NCBI RefSeq assembly: GCF_040361435.1
Contig: NZ_APNL01000010.1
Span: 1 to 64,000 of the forward strand
Origin: Salinisphaera sp002433465
Lineage (GTDB): Bacteria; Pseudomonadota; Gammaproteobacteria; Nevskiales; Salinisphaeraceae
DNA: 64,000 bases
Direction of reading: 5' to 3'
The notes under the pieces were generated by a model. It searched no databases, had not been told where the DNA came from, and saw only the letters and a list, made by a program, of their open reading frames with translations. Of the stretch, positions 8,635-16,074 are shown piece by piece; position 1 is the first letter of the stretch, and each line of letters starts with the position of its first letter. The position numbers and the translations under genes were made by a program.

Positions 8635-9125
8635 AGCGGCAACTCGTCGTTTTCGACCTTGTCGGCCTGTTTCTGGCGAAATTCTGCGAGCGCGCTGCGC
8701 AGCTCGGGGCGGCTGTTGGCAAGCATGGCCACGGCAAACAGCGCCGCGTTGCGCGCGCCGGAGGTGCCGATGGCAAAGGTCGCGGTCGGCACGCCGCCCG
8801 GCATCTGCACGATCGACAACAGCGAATCCAGGCCGTTGAGGGCACGGCTTTTCACCGGCACGCCGAGTACCGGCAACAGCGTCTGGGCCGCGACCATGCC
8901 GGGCAGATGGGCGGCCCCGCCCGCGCCCGCGATGATCACTTCCAGGCCGCGCTGTTCTGCCGTGTGCGCGTAGTCGCGCATGACGTCCGGCGTGCGATGC
9001 GCCGAAACCACCTTGCATTCATGAGCCACGCCGAACTCGTCAAGTACCTCGTGGGCCGCCTTCATGGTGTCCCAATCCGACGTACTGCCCATGATCACGC
9101 CGACACACGGCTTGTCGTTATTCAT
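8631..9125 (-). CDS. purE: N5-carboxyaminoimidazole ribonucleotide mutase PurE
   Basis: The 164-residue product has the class I PurE core: GVIMGSTSDWDTM, KVVSAHRTPD, IIAGAGGAAHLPGM and PVKSRALNGLDSLLSIVQMPGGVP, covering the active-site serine, histidine and the 40s-type loop. PurE converts N5-CAIR to CAIR. The ATG at 9125 follows an AGGGGG Shine-Dalgarno, which decides it against the longer open frame. It is the first gene of the purE-purK pair; purK overlaps it by four bases. Confidence 0.96.
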   Translation of the reverse strand: MNNDKPCVGVIMGSTSDWDTMKAAHEVLDEFGVAHECKVVSAHRTPDVMRDYAHTAEQRGLEVIIAGAGGAAHLPGMVAAQTLLPVLGVPVKSRALNGLDSLLSIVQMPGGVPTATFAIGTSGARNAALFAVAMLANSRPELRSALAEFRQKQADKVENDELPL

Positions 9126-9207
9126 TTCGCCCCCTGCCCGAGTCGCAGAAAAGCGGTCTAGTCTACCAACTCGGGCCGTAAACGGCTCGTATGCGTAATC
9201 CTGAGTA

Positions 9208-9825
9208 TTACTCGAGCACGACGAGATAATTGGGCAACTCGTTGCGCTCGTGGGTGGCCGGCACGGCAAGGGCCAGCTTTTCGCCGCAGGCAGCGATGCA
9301 TTCCGTAAACCCGGTCAGCGTCTCGCCGATGCGCACGCGCGCGGTGAAGGCCTCGACAATCGCCTGCCATTGCTCGTCCGGCACCTGTTCGGAAATGCCG
9401 CGATCAACGATGATCTCGACATAGCGCTCGGCCTCCGAGACAAAGATCAGCATGCCGGTGGCGCCCGCCGTATGGTGCAGATTCTGTTCGAGAAACTGAC
9501 GCCGGGCCAGGTTGGCGGCCCGCCAGTACCGGATCGGGCGCGGGATCAGGCGCGTGGTCACGCCCGGCAGGCGAAACAGCAAGGCCAGCGCCACGAATAC
9601 GCCCCATTGCAGCAACAACAGCAGGCGCGCATCCAGCGCCAGGGTGAAGAACAACAGCGCCCCCGGCAAAATCAGCGCCGCCAGCCCGGCCCACAGCAGC
9701 GGGATATAGGCATAATCGTCGGCGCGCTCGGCGAGCACGGTCACAAGCTCCGCGTCGGTATTGCGCTCGACTGCGGTAATGGCGTCGGCTACCTGTCTGC
9801 GTTCGTCGTCACTAAGTAAGGTCAT
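9208..9825 (-). CDS. TPM-domain membrane protein (YgcG-related), third gene of lemA cluster
   Basis: The protein starts with an amphipathic segment (SDDERRQVADAITAVERNTDAELVTVL), has two adjacent hydrophobic helices (IPLLWAGLAALILPGALLFF and LLLLLQWGVFVALALLF), then a TPM-like domain with FVSEAERYVEIIVDRGI. It is truncated relative to the neighbouring TPM protein, with the membrane pair inserted in the domain. In many bacteria a LemA protein is encoded beside two TPM proteins, one of this architecture, and the set is thought to work together at the membrane, but the biochemical role is not established. The gap to the upstream gene is only 6 bases, consistent with one operon. Confidence 0.85.
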   Translation of the reverse strand: MTLLSDDERRQVADAITAVERNTDAELVTVLAERADDYAYIPLLWAGLAALILPGALLFFTLALDARLLLLLQWGVFVALALLFRLPGVTTRLIPRPIRYWRAANLARRQFLEQNLHHTAGATGMLIFVSEAERYVEIIVDRGISEQVPDEQWQAIVEAFTARVRIGETLTGFTECIAACGEKLALAVPATHERNELPNYLVVLE

Positions 9826-9831
9826 TGCTCG

Positions 9832-10605
9832 CTACCAACCGCCAGAGGCGCCGCCGCCGCCGAAGCTGCCGCCGCCCCCGGAAAAACCACCGCCGCCGAA
9901 ACCGCCGCTGCTGCCGCCACCAAAGCCGCCGCCCATGAGGATCGGCATGCCCATTCCGCGCCGACGTTTTCCGCCGCGGCCACCGCCGCCGCCGCTGCCG
10001 AACAGGGCGATAATGACCACCAGCAATACGAAGAAGCCGATGCTGTGCAGCAGCGACGGCTCGCCGGATTCGCCCCGCGAGCGACGCTCCGGCTCGGCCA
10101 GCGGATCGCCGCCCAGCACCTGGATGATGGCCTTGGCACCGCCGACGATGCCCTGGCTGAAATCGCCCTGTTTAAAGGCCGGGGTGATGATGTTGTTGAT
10201 GATCACCGACGACTGGGCATCGGTGAGCCGGCCTTCCAGGCCGTAACCCGCATCGATACGGATCTTGCGTTCGTCTTTCGCGACCAGCAACAGCGCGCCG
10301 TTGTCCTCACCGGCCTGACCGATGCCCCAGTGGCGGCCGAGCTGATAGCCGTAGTCGTCGATCGTCTCGCCGCCAAGATCCGGCAGGGTCACCACCACGA
10401 GCTGCTCGCCGCTGGCCTGTTCGTGGGCCGCCAGCATGTCGGTGAGCTGCTGCTCGGCAGCGGCATCGATCATGTCGGCGTTGTCGACCACCCGCCCGGT
10501 CAGCTCGGGAAACGACGGCGCCGCCCAGGCCACCGCGACCCATAGCCACAGGCCAAGCGCCAGCAGCAGCCGGGCGCGCGTATCGACAGCAGGCAGGCGT
10601 CGCAT
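9832..10605 (-). CDS. TPM-domain protein with signal peptide and Gly-rich tail
   Basis: The N-terminus is a signal peptide (LLLALGLWLWVAVAWA). The TPM domain follows, with GRVVDNADMIDAAAEQQL, ASGEQLVVVTLPDLGGETIDDYG, and RKIRIDAGYGLEGRLTD. One transmembrane helix (SIGFFVLLVVIIALF) precedes a C-terminal low-complexity tail of Gly and Ser with interspersed Phe, ending in GGASGGW. This is the common YgcG/DUF477 layout; the tail is cytoplasmic if the TPM domain is periplasmic. Its start overlaps the lemA stop by one base (TGATG). The poly-Gly tail is typical for the family and not a sign of misreading. Confidence 0.88.
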   Translation of the reverse strand: MRRLPAVDTRARLLLALGLWLWVAVAWAAPSFPELTGRVVDNADMIDAAAEQQLTDMLAAHEQASGEQLVVVTLPDLGGETIDDYGYQLGRHWGIGQAGEDNGALLLVAKDERKIRIDAGYGLEGRLTDAQSSVIINNIITPAFKQGDFSQGIVGGAKAIIQVLGGDPLAEPERRSRGESGEPSLLHSIGFFVLLVVIIALFGSGGGGGRGGKRRRGMGMPILMGGGFGGGSSGGFGGGGFSGGGGSFGGGGASGGW

Positions 10606-11219
10606 CAGAACTGAACCTGGGGCGCCTGGTCCGCGTTTTCGGCCGTGGCCTCGAAGTTGGCATGCGGCTGCATGTCGCTATACAGCAGCGAATGCCAGAT
10701 CCGGCCCGGAAAGGTGCGCAGCTCGGTGTTGTAGCGCTGCACCGCCTGGATGAAATCGCGCCGGGCCACGGCAATACGGTTTTCCGTGCCCTCCAGCTGC
10801 GACTGCAGGGCCAGAAAGTTCTGGTTCGATTTCAGATCGGGATAACGCTCGGACACCGCCATCAACCGACTCAGGGCACTGCTGAGCTCGCCCTGGGCCT
10901 GCTGGAACTGCTGCAGCTTCTGTGGATTGTTGAGGATGTCTTCGTCGACCTGGATCGACGTGGCCTTCGAACGGGCTTCGATAACGGCGGTCAGCGTTTC
11001 TCGTTCCTGCTGGGCGAAGCCCTTCACCGTTTCCACGAGGTTCGGCACGAGATCCGCGCGCCGCTGGTACTGGTTTTCTACCTGGGCCCAGGCTGCCTTG
11101 ACCTGTTCATCGTAGGTCGGGATGTTGTTCACGCCGCAGCCGGTCAACGACACCAGCAGCGCGACGAGCATGAGAATACCGGGCAAACGTTTGTAGGAAA
11201 TGACGGGCAGCGCCAGCAT
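10605..11219 (-). CDS. lemA: LemA family protein
   Basis: The ATG at 11219 gives 204 residues beginning with a hydrophobic segment ending in a lipobox-like VSLTGC at residue 29, so it is a probable lipoprotein. The LemA signature follows: NNIPTYDEQVKAAWAQVENQYQRRADLVPNLVETVKGFA, here seen in order, then the long helices with ARSKATSIQV and a terminal NTELRTFPGRIWHSLLYS. LemA proteins are helical membrane-associated proteins of unsettled function that usually travel with TPM proteins, as here (TGATG coupling to the next gene). The open frame extends upstream without a plausible start. Confidence 0.92.
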   Translation of the reverse strand: MLALPVISYKRLPGILMLVALLVSLTGCGVNNIPTYDEQVKAAWAQVENQYQRRADLVPNLVETVKGFAQQERETLTAVIEARSKATSIQVDEDILNNPQKLQQFQQAQGELSSALSRLMAVSERYPDLKSNQNFLALQSQLEGTENRIAVARRDFIQAVQRYNTELRTFPGRIWHSLLYSDMQPHANFEATAENADQAPQVQF

Positions 11220-11363
11220 GAACAGGGTCTCCGTGAACGCAATACAGCTATGGTGCGCACTGTACGACAAACGCCGCGCGGACGACACGCTTCTGGCACG
11301 CGGTAATATCGGCCGCCCGACATATTGCGCATGCGCTATCCCCAACCATGCGGGGGTCAGGCT

Positions 11364-11948
11364 TCACTCGCCGCCGAGCAGATGCATGCCGACAAGGCAC
11401 GCCGCGATCACCAAAAGCAGGGCCGTACCGGTGGCCAGGGCATGGCGTTGCCAGAGCCGCAGCGCGCGCTCGCCGAGCAGCCACACGAGCAGCGCCAGAC
11501 CGAAATAGCGCAGGCCGCGCGCCAGGCCCACCGCGGCCACGAACAGCGGCAGCGAATAGCCGGCGATGCCGGCCGCCAGCAGTGCGACCTGAAACGGCAC
11601 CGGCGTAATGCCAATGCTTACAATCGCCAGAAAGCCGTTGTCGGAAAAAGTCTGCTGGAACTGCGCGTAGGCCTGTTGCGCATCAAGCCATGTCAGCAGG
11701 GTCTGGCCGAGCGTATCGAACAGGAAAAAGCCGACCGCATAGCCGATCAGCGAGCCGACGATATTCCCGGCCAGCGCCACCGCAGCCACCGACCACAGCC
11801 GCTGCGGCCGGGCGAGCATGTACGGCACCATGATCAACTCGATGGGCACCGGCATCAGCGTGGTTTCGGCGGCCGACAACAGCCCGAGCCAGAGCAGTCC
11901 ATAAGGCGAATCGAGGAGCCGATCGGCCCATGCGCGTGCCCTGTTCAT
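11364..11948 (-). CDS. YqaA family membrane protein (SNARE-associated/DedA-like)
   Basis: The 194-residue protein has several hydrophobic helices. The conserved stretch SAAETTLMPVPIELIMVPYM resembles the YqaA/DedA re-entrant region with its E and P residues, and GITPVPFQVALLAAGIAG supplies the second conserved G-x-T-P-x-P loop. DedA-type proteins are inner-membrane transporters implicated in lipid-carrier recycling and proton-motive-force homeostasis; the YqaA subgroup has no firm substrate. It lies downstream of, and converges with nothing; the neighbouring MmcB-like gene is transcribed in the same direction with a 60-base gap. Confidence 0.85.
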   Translation of the reverse strand: MNRARAWADRLLDSPYGLLWLGLLSAAETTLMPVPIELIMVPYMLARPQRLWSVAAVALAGNIVGSLIGYAVGFFLFDTLGQTLLTWLDAQQAYAQFQQTFSDNGFLAIVSIGITPVPFQVALLAAGIAGYSLPLFVAAVGLARGLRYFGLALLVWLLGERALRLWQRHALATGTALLLVIAACLVGMHLLGGE

Positions 11949-12008
11949 GGCCCGTCGTTCGCCATGATGCGACCGGCCTTGGGGAAGGTGTTTGTCATGC
12001 GTTTTCGC

Positions 12009-12737
12009 TCAGAAGGACAGCTGCAGCGAATCCTCGTCCACGCTGAAGGGGCGCGCCCGGGCCATCGCCATCCAGTGCCGGGTTTCCAGCTGGTAGTCAT
12101 GGCGCTGTGCGGCCCGTGCGATGGTGTAACCGTGCTCGGCACGCCAGAGGATAACGCCGTATTCGGCGGGTATTTCCTCGAGCGTGGCAATGCCTTCGAC
12201 GATGACGAAGTAAACCTCGGCAGCCAGTTCGCGATAGCGCTCGATCTTGGCCGAGCGCAGCTCGCCGAGCAGATCGCTGCGCTTCACCTTGACTTCATGC
12301 ACCTGCGGGGCCAGATGATCCGGACGCAGGCTGCGGGTGAGCGAAAAAACGTCCGGCTTGCACGGCGCCCAGCGTGCCTTGTCGGTGGTCGAATCCACGG
12401 TATGCACCGACAGTTCGGTGAACACCAGCCGCCCCAGCCCGGCCAGATGGCGGGCGACCCCGTCGACCACCTGCGCATGGCGGCTGCGCGCACTCCGGTT
12501 GTGCACCACCGTATCGCCCAGCGCCGCGCGCCCGGCATCGGTAAGCCGAAAACAGCTGGCCAGCGCGCTGTCCGCGGCCTCTTCGATCAGTCCCCAGCGC
12601 AGCAGATCGATATCGATATTGTCGTGACAGGCCCAGCCATGGCTACGCCAGTAGTGGCGCAGGCGCGTACCGTGCCGACGCGGCAACGCGCTGGGTCGCT
12701 CGTGCATGGTGGAGGGACATTGGGCGCTTGCGCTCAT
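12009..12737 (-). CDS. MmcB-like PD-(D/E)XK nuclease-fold protein with N-terminal winged helix
   Basis: From the ATG at 12737 the product has 242 residues. Residues about 40-75 (IDIDLLRWGLIEEAADS then FRLTDAGRAALG) look like a winged helix. Residues about 88-205 carry a PD-(D/E)XK-like core: RHAQVVDGVARHL, TELSVH, KPDVFSL (Asp129), HEVKVKRSDLLGEL (Glu148, Lys150), RYRELAAEVYFVI and EIPAEYGVILW. That order resembles MmcB/DUF2161-type proteins; in Caulobacter mmcB is damage-inducible. Identification is by eye and moderate. The product would be cytoplasmic. No LexA box precedes it, although the imuA-imuB-dnaE2 cassette lies 3.3 kb away. The start is uncertain because the frame is open upstream and the Shine-Dalgarno is weak. 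Confidence 0.62.
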   Translation of the reverse strand: MSASAQCPSTMHERPSALPRRHGTRLRHYWRSHGWACHDNIDIDLLRWGLIEEAADSALASCFRLTDAGRAALGDTVVHNRSARSRHAQVVDGVARHLAGLGRLVFTELSVHTVDSTTDKARWAPCKPDVFSLTRSLRPDHLAPQVHEVKVKRSDLLGELRSAKIERYRELAAEVYFVIVEGIATLEEIPAEYGVILWRAEHGYTIARAAQRHDYQLETRHWMAMARARPFSVDEDSLQLSF

Positions 12738-12870
12738 AGCCTTGTCGGATGGGCGAGTCGATCGTGAACGCGCCGGCTTCCCGCGGGACGAGATATCGAG
12801 CGGGCGCATGCGCCGAAGCCGAACGCCGTTAAACATGCGGCCGCGGGCGCCGCGGATAGTGCCACATACG

Positions 12871-12894
12871 AAAATGCCCGACCGGAGTCGGGCA
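12871..12894 (-). terminator. intrinsic terminator of the 115-aa secreted protein gene
   Basis: TGCCCGAC (12875-12882) and GTCGGGCA (12887-12894) form an 8-bp stem with a 4-base loop. On the minus strand the stem is followed by TTTT (12871-12874). It lies 27 bases beyond the stop of the gene ending at 12921. Confidence 0.8.
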
Positions 12895-12920
12895 TCCATA
12901 CATCGATCATAACGGGCTGA

Positions 12921-13268
12921 TCAATCGGTCGAGCCCTCAGACATATCGCTTTGGGTGGCACCCTCGCCCCTATCCGGCGTGCTGTGCTTGCCGGCCCCGT
13001 CATGCGACATGTGGTCGTTTTCCTTGAGCTCTTCCTTCTGTGCCTTGGTCGCCGGCATTCCACCGGCCTGGGGCATCTGTTCGCCGGTGCGTGTACCGGC
13101 GGCGGCGTCCGGTACGCCGCGCATGCTCTCGGCCTGGTGTTCGGTTGCCGGCATGGTTGTGTCCTGCGTCGTGCCTTGCTCTGCCGCCAACGCCGGCAGA
13201 GCGAAGGCACAGCCCATCAGTACAACACCCAGGCCGACACGAGCCAGCGTATGAATCGGGTTAGACAT
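12921..13268 (-). CDS. small secreted hydrophilic protein, unknown
   Basis: The start ATG at 13268 follows AGGAGGAG, a near-perfect Shine-Dalgarno, suggesting high expression. A signal peptide (VGLGVVLMGCAFALPALA) is followed by a mature protein of about 86 residues beginning AEQGTTQ. The mature part is hydrophilic and rich in Met, Thr, Gln, Gly and acidic residues, with no cysteine and little predicted order. It has its own intrinsic terminator and is probably monocistronic. The next small gene (13460-13747) has a similar signal peptide and the same AAEQ junction, so the two may be distant relatives. I do not recognise a family. Confidence 0.7.
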   Translation of the reverse strand: MSNPIHTLARVGLGVVLMGCAFALPALAAEQGTTQDTTMPATEHQAESMRGVPDAAAGTRTGEQMPQAGGMPATKAQKEELKENDHMSHDGAGKHSTPDRGEGATQSDMSEGSTD

Positions 13269-13421
13269 CTCTCCTCCTACTGGATAACGCGGTTTGTTGT
13301 GATGCCGTATCGCCGCTCGGCGAGCCGGTTCGCCCCAACCGCTCGGGGCTATTCAATGTCGCGCAATCGATCGGCCGCTTCAAGCATGCTGAGCTTTCAT
13401 GACCACGAAAACGATACAACT

Positions 13422-13446
13422 AAAAAAGCCCGGCCTTGGCCGGGCT
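13422..13446 (-). terminator. intrinsic terminator of the 95-aa secreted protein gene
   Basis: AAGCCCGGCC and GGCCGGGCTT pair around a two-base centre (13427-13446); in RNA the loop would open by a base pair or two. The minus strand continues with a T-run from the AAAAAA at 13422-13428. It lies just beyond the stop of the gene ending at 13460. Confidence 0.88.
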
Positions 13447-13459
13447 TTCTCGTTCTCGT

Positions 13460-13747
13460 CTAGTGACTGGCCACCCGCACAGGCGCGTGATGGACGCGGT
13501 TGAGACCGAGTACTTCGATCTGGCTACGGCTGGCCGGCACGCTCTGGTGCGAAGGCGAAGCCGTGGCTTCATCGGCGACTTCGCCGTGGCGCAGCATCGC
13601 ATTCTGCGATGCCGACATCGGCGTGACGTTGTCCTGATAGCGGCTCGGCTGCTGCTCGGCGGCGACCGCCGGCACGGCAAAACCGGCCAGCGTCAGAATA
13701 CCGGCAACGAATGCGTTACGGCGTTGATTGCGACGGGTGGTGGACAT
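13460..13747 (-). CDS. small secreted protein, unknown
   Basis: The ATG at 13747 follows GAGGAAG at good spacing. A basic start (STTRRNQRRNA) and hydrophobic core (FVAGILTLAGFAVPAVA) form a signal peptide; the mature protein of about 66 residues starts AEQQPSRYQ and contains MSASQNAMLRHGEVADEA and QSVPASRSQIEVLGLNRVHH. It has no cysteine and no known motif. It has an intrinsic terminator and an AT-rich upstream region with a palindrome (13825-13837), so it is likely an independently regulated gene. Function unknown. Confidence 0.7.
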   Translation of the reverse strand: MSTTRRNQRRNAFVAGILTLAGFAVPAVAAEQQPSRYQDNVTPMSASQNAMLRHGEVADEATASPSHQSVPASRSQIEVLGLNRVHHAPVRVASH

Positions 13748-13824
13748 GGGTCTTCCTCAAAGATGAATGAAAAACTAAAAATTGGTTGAGGAAGAAGATT
13801 GCCCCGGTTCGGCTTTTTTCAATC

Positions 13825-13837
13825 GTTGCAGTGCAAC
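13825..13837. promoter_or_regulatory. palindrome GTTGCA-G-TGCAAC, possible operator
   Basis: GTTGCA and TGCAAC are exact reverse complements around one base. The palindrome lies 78 bases upstream of the start of the 95-aa secreted protein gene and about 95 bases from the end of the MATE gene. The surrounding 100 bases are AT-richer than the window. A dimeric repressor or activator site is plausible, but no matching regulator is identified. Confidence 0.35.
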
Positions 13838-13933
13838 ATTTTTCCGATCGCCGCAAATCAGGGCGCTTTGAAGCTTCTCCGCCCCTTTTCACGTCATCTT
13901 GATTACGGATGCCTATACGGCCGTCGAGGCCGT

Positions 13934-15364
13934 CTATGAGGATGCGGCTGCGTGGGCCCGGGCCTGTTCGGGCATCGCGCGCATGCTCTGCCGGAAGACA
14001 AGCCAGGCCATGCTGCCCGCCAACACGTTACCCAGCGCCGCACCCAGGCCGACATAAGGCATTTTTTCGCCCAGCCATACGCCCAGGGCAATACAGGGCA
14101 GATAGCAAACGAACAGCCGTGCAAAGGAGATCATCATCGCGCGCAGCGGCCAGCCCAGGGCATTGGAGGCCGAAACCACGAGCATGCACAGCCCCAGCAG
14201 CGCATAGCTGGGGAGCATGGCACGAATCAGCCAGGTCAGTCCGTCGCGTACGCCCGCGTCGCTGGACAACGCATCGGCCACCCAGGGAGCGGCCAGCGCC
14301 ATGACCGTGCCCAGAATCAGCTGCCAGACGAGCACGGTCTGAAAGGCGATCGACATCAGCGCGCGGATACGCGGCCAGTTGCCGGCCCCGTAGCAATGCC
14401 CCAACCAGGGTGGCAGCGACATGGTCAGCCCCAGCACCAGCATCAGCGATACGGTTTCCAGCCGGCTGGCCAGCCCCCAGGCCGCTACCGCCTGCTCGCC
14501 CAGGGAAGCGATCAGCGCCGTGGCCGCCATTGCCGACAGGGCCGGCATCAGCTGACTGAGCATGGCCGGACCGGCGATCACCGCAAACGGGCCGGTCGAG
14601 CGGCGCATCTCCCCCGCCAGGTCGGCCAGGCTCAGCCAGTCACGCTGGGCCAGACGCCAGCCCAGCAGCAACAGGCCGATCGTGAACGAAGCAGTGGTGG
14701 CCCAGGCCGCTCCGGGCAGCCCCAGGCCCGACCAGCCGCCAACACCGAAGATGAGGATCGGATCGAACACCAGGTTCAGGCCGCTTGTGGCCACCATCAG
14801 CAGGCCCGGCAGGCGCGTGTTGTTATGCGCGCGAAACAGCGTATAGCCGAAGTACAACAGGGCCGCGAACCAGTTGGCCAGCAGCTGGACCGGCCAGTAC
14901 TCGCCGATGAGCTCGAGTGCGTCGTCCTGGGCACCGAGCTGGCGAAACAGCGGTACGTGAAAAATCCATAGCGCAATCGCAAGACAGCCGATCACCACTG
15001 CCCCGCCGAACAGCACCAGGCTGCCCAGGCGCCGGGCACGCTCGAGCTCGCCTGCGCCCAGCGCCCGCGAAATGAGCGCGGCGATGGCAATGCCCAGCCC
15101 GACCTGGACGCCGATCATCAAAAAGGTGATCGGAAACGTGAATGATTGCGCGGCCAGCGGGACGGTGCCCAGACGCGCGACGAACGCCGAGTCGACCAGT
15201 TGAAAGCCCAGCAACGACATCACGCCGATCGCCATTGGCCAGGTCTGGGCGAACAGCTGGCGTCGCAGCGTGCCGCTGCTGGCGCGGGTGGAGGATGAAT
15301 CGCTCAACTTAAAGAATCCGCGAATGCGAGAATGCCGCGCGATTCTACGCCATGCCGCCGTCAT
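13934..15364 (-). CDS. MATE family efflux transporter
   Basis: About twelve hydrophobic helices are visible, in two related halves, starting with RRQLFAQTWPMAIGVMSLLGFQLVDSAFVARLG and including PAMLSQLMPALSAMAATALIA at the second half. These are the MatE domain repeats. Such transporters export cationic drugs, metabolites or flavins using H+ or Na+ gradients in the inner membrane; the substrate cannot be told. The start is uncertain: the frame opens at a GTG at 15406, but that would leave only 8 bases before the divergent META gene, so I use the ATG at 15364. The conserved part begins about 30 residues later. Confidence 0.88.
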   Translation of the reverse strand: MTAAWRRIARHSRIRGFFKLSDSSSTRASSGTLRRQLFAQTWPMAIGVMSLLGFQLVDSAFVARLGTVPLAAQSFTFPITFLMIGVQVGLGIAIAALISRALGAGELERARRLGSLVLFGGAVVIGCLAIALWIFHVPLFRQLGAQDDALELIGEYWPVQLLANWFAALLYFGYTLFRAHNNTRLPGLLMVATSGLNLVFDPILIFGVGGWSGLGLPGAAWATTASFTIGLLLLGWRLAQRDWLSLADLAGEMRRSTGPFAVIAGPAMLSQLMPALSAMAATALIASLGEQAVAAWGLASRLETVSLMLVLGLTMSLPPWLGHCYGAGNWPRIRALMSIAFQTVLVWQLILGTVMALAAPWVADALSSDAGVRDGLTWLIRAMLPSYALLGLCMLVVSASNALGWPLRAMMISFARLFVCYLPCIALGVWLGEKMPYVGLGAALGNVLAGSMAWLVFRQSMRAMPEQARAHAAASS

Positions 15365-15414
15365 GCGATGTAGGCTAGGCACCATCGGGATACCACACTG
15401 CATCACGAGGTCTT

Positions 15415-15843
15415 ATGCGCGCTATCCGTTTTTCTGTTCTGGCCCTGCTCATTGTCGTTGCACTCGTGGGCTGTGCGGGCACGCCGACATTCATGCAGCT
15501 GGCCGATACCAAATGGCAGCTGACACAACTCGACGGCCAGCCCGTCGATACCGAATCCATGCGGCGCACGCCCTATCTGTTGCTGCATGCCGATCAGCGC
15601 CTCGAAGGCTTTACCGGCTGCAACCGGGTCAACGGCCGCTATAGCGGCAGCGACGACAGCCTGCGCTTTGATTCCCTGGCCAGCACCCGTCGCTACTGCA
15701 ATCAGGGCATGGACATTGAAGAGGCCTTCACGCATGCGCTTGAACGCACCCAGCACGCCGAAATCGACGGCGACAGCCTGGCGCTGATCGACGCCCAGGG
15801 CCATATCGTCGCCCGTCTGGCACGGGACGGCGCCGGCCGTTGA
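15415..15843 (+). CDS. META-domain (HslJ-like) lipoprotein
   Basis: A hydrophobic leader ends in a lipobox (VVALVGC, Cys20). The META/HslJ domain follows: KWQLTQLDGQPV, PYLLLHADQRLEGFTGCNRVNGRY and MDIEEAFTHALERTQHAEIDGDSLALID. The conserved GFTGCNRVNG segment and the later cysteine in RYCNQGMD are as in the family. HslJ-type proteins are outer-membrane-associated small lipoproteins connected with heat and antibiotic tolerance, without a known enzymatic activity. A GAGG precedes the ATG. It diverges from the MATE gene, and its 231-base downstream gap ends in the imuA promoter. Confidence 0.85.
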   Translation: MRAIRFSVLALLIVVALVGCAGTPTFMQLADTKWQLTQLDGQPVDTESMRRTPYLLLHADQRLEGFTGCNRVNGRYSGSDDSLRFDSLASTRRYCNQGMDIEEAFTHALERTQHAEIDGDSLALIDAQGHIVARLARDGAGR

Positions 15844-16056
15844 GTCGTCTCGAACACGCCGTCTATCTAATCGACTGCACGGACCTGCGCCATCGGCCCG
15901 ATTCCGGGCTTGAAACACCCGCGCCCATGGCGATCTGAAAAGCGCGCTCGCACCGTCAGGCCGGCATACGCTACCCGCAGCCAGGGTAGCCAAGCGCCGG
16001 TCTGACGGGCGTTGGCGTCGATGAATCGTTGCTGGGGGTAGTCACTGCTGTATTAA

Positions 16057-16072
16057 CTGTATATAAATACAG
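16057..16072 (+). promoter_or_regulatory. LexA (SOS) box overlapping the imuA promoter
   Basis: CTGTATATAAATACAG is a perfect CTGT-N8-ACAG operator with an AT-only centre, almost the E. coli consensus. It ends two bases before the imuA ATG at 16075. It contains a -10-like TATAAA (16062-16067); TAGTCA at 16039-16044 gives a fair -35 at 17-base spacing. Transcription from this promoter would begin at or next to the ATG. LexA bound here would block the imuA-imuB-dnaE2 operon until DNA damage. Confidence 0.93.
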
Positions 16073-16074
16073 TT

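Noticed and set aside
7492..9018. PurK N-terminal extension through purE suggesting a PurK-PurE fusion
   Set aside because: The extension is an out-of-frame shadow of purE; PurK starts at the ATG at 8634 with an ATGA overlap.
11325..12767. 480-codon frame antisense to the YqaA and MmcB-like genes
   Set aside because: It spans two minus-strand genes with membrane helices and nuclease motifs; the antisense product is Gln/Arg-rich noise.
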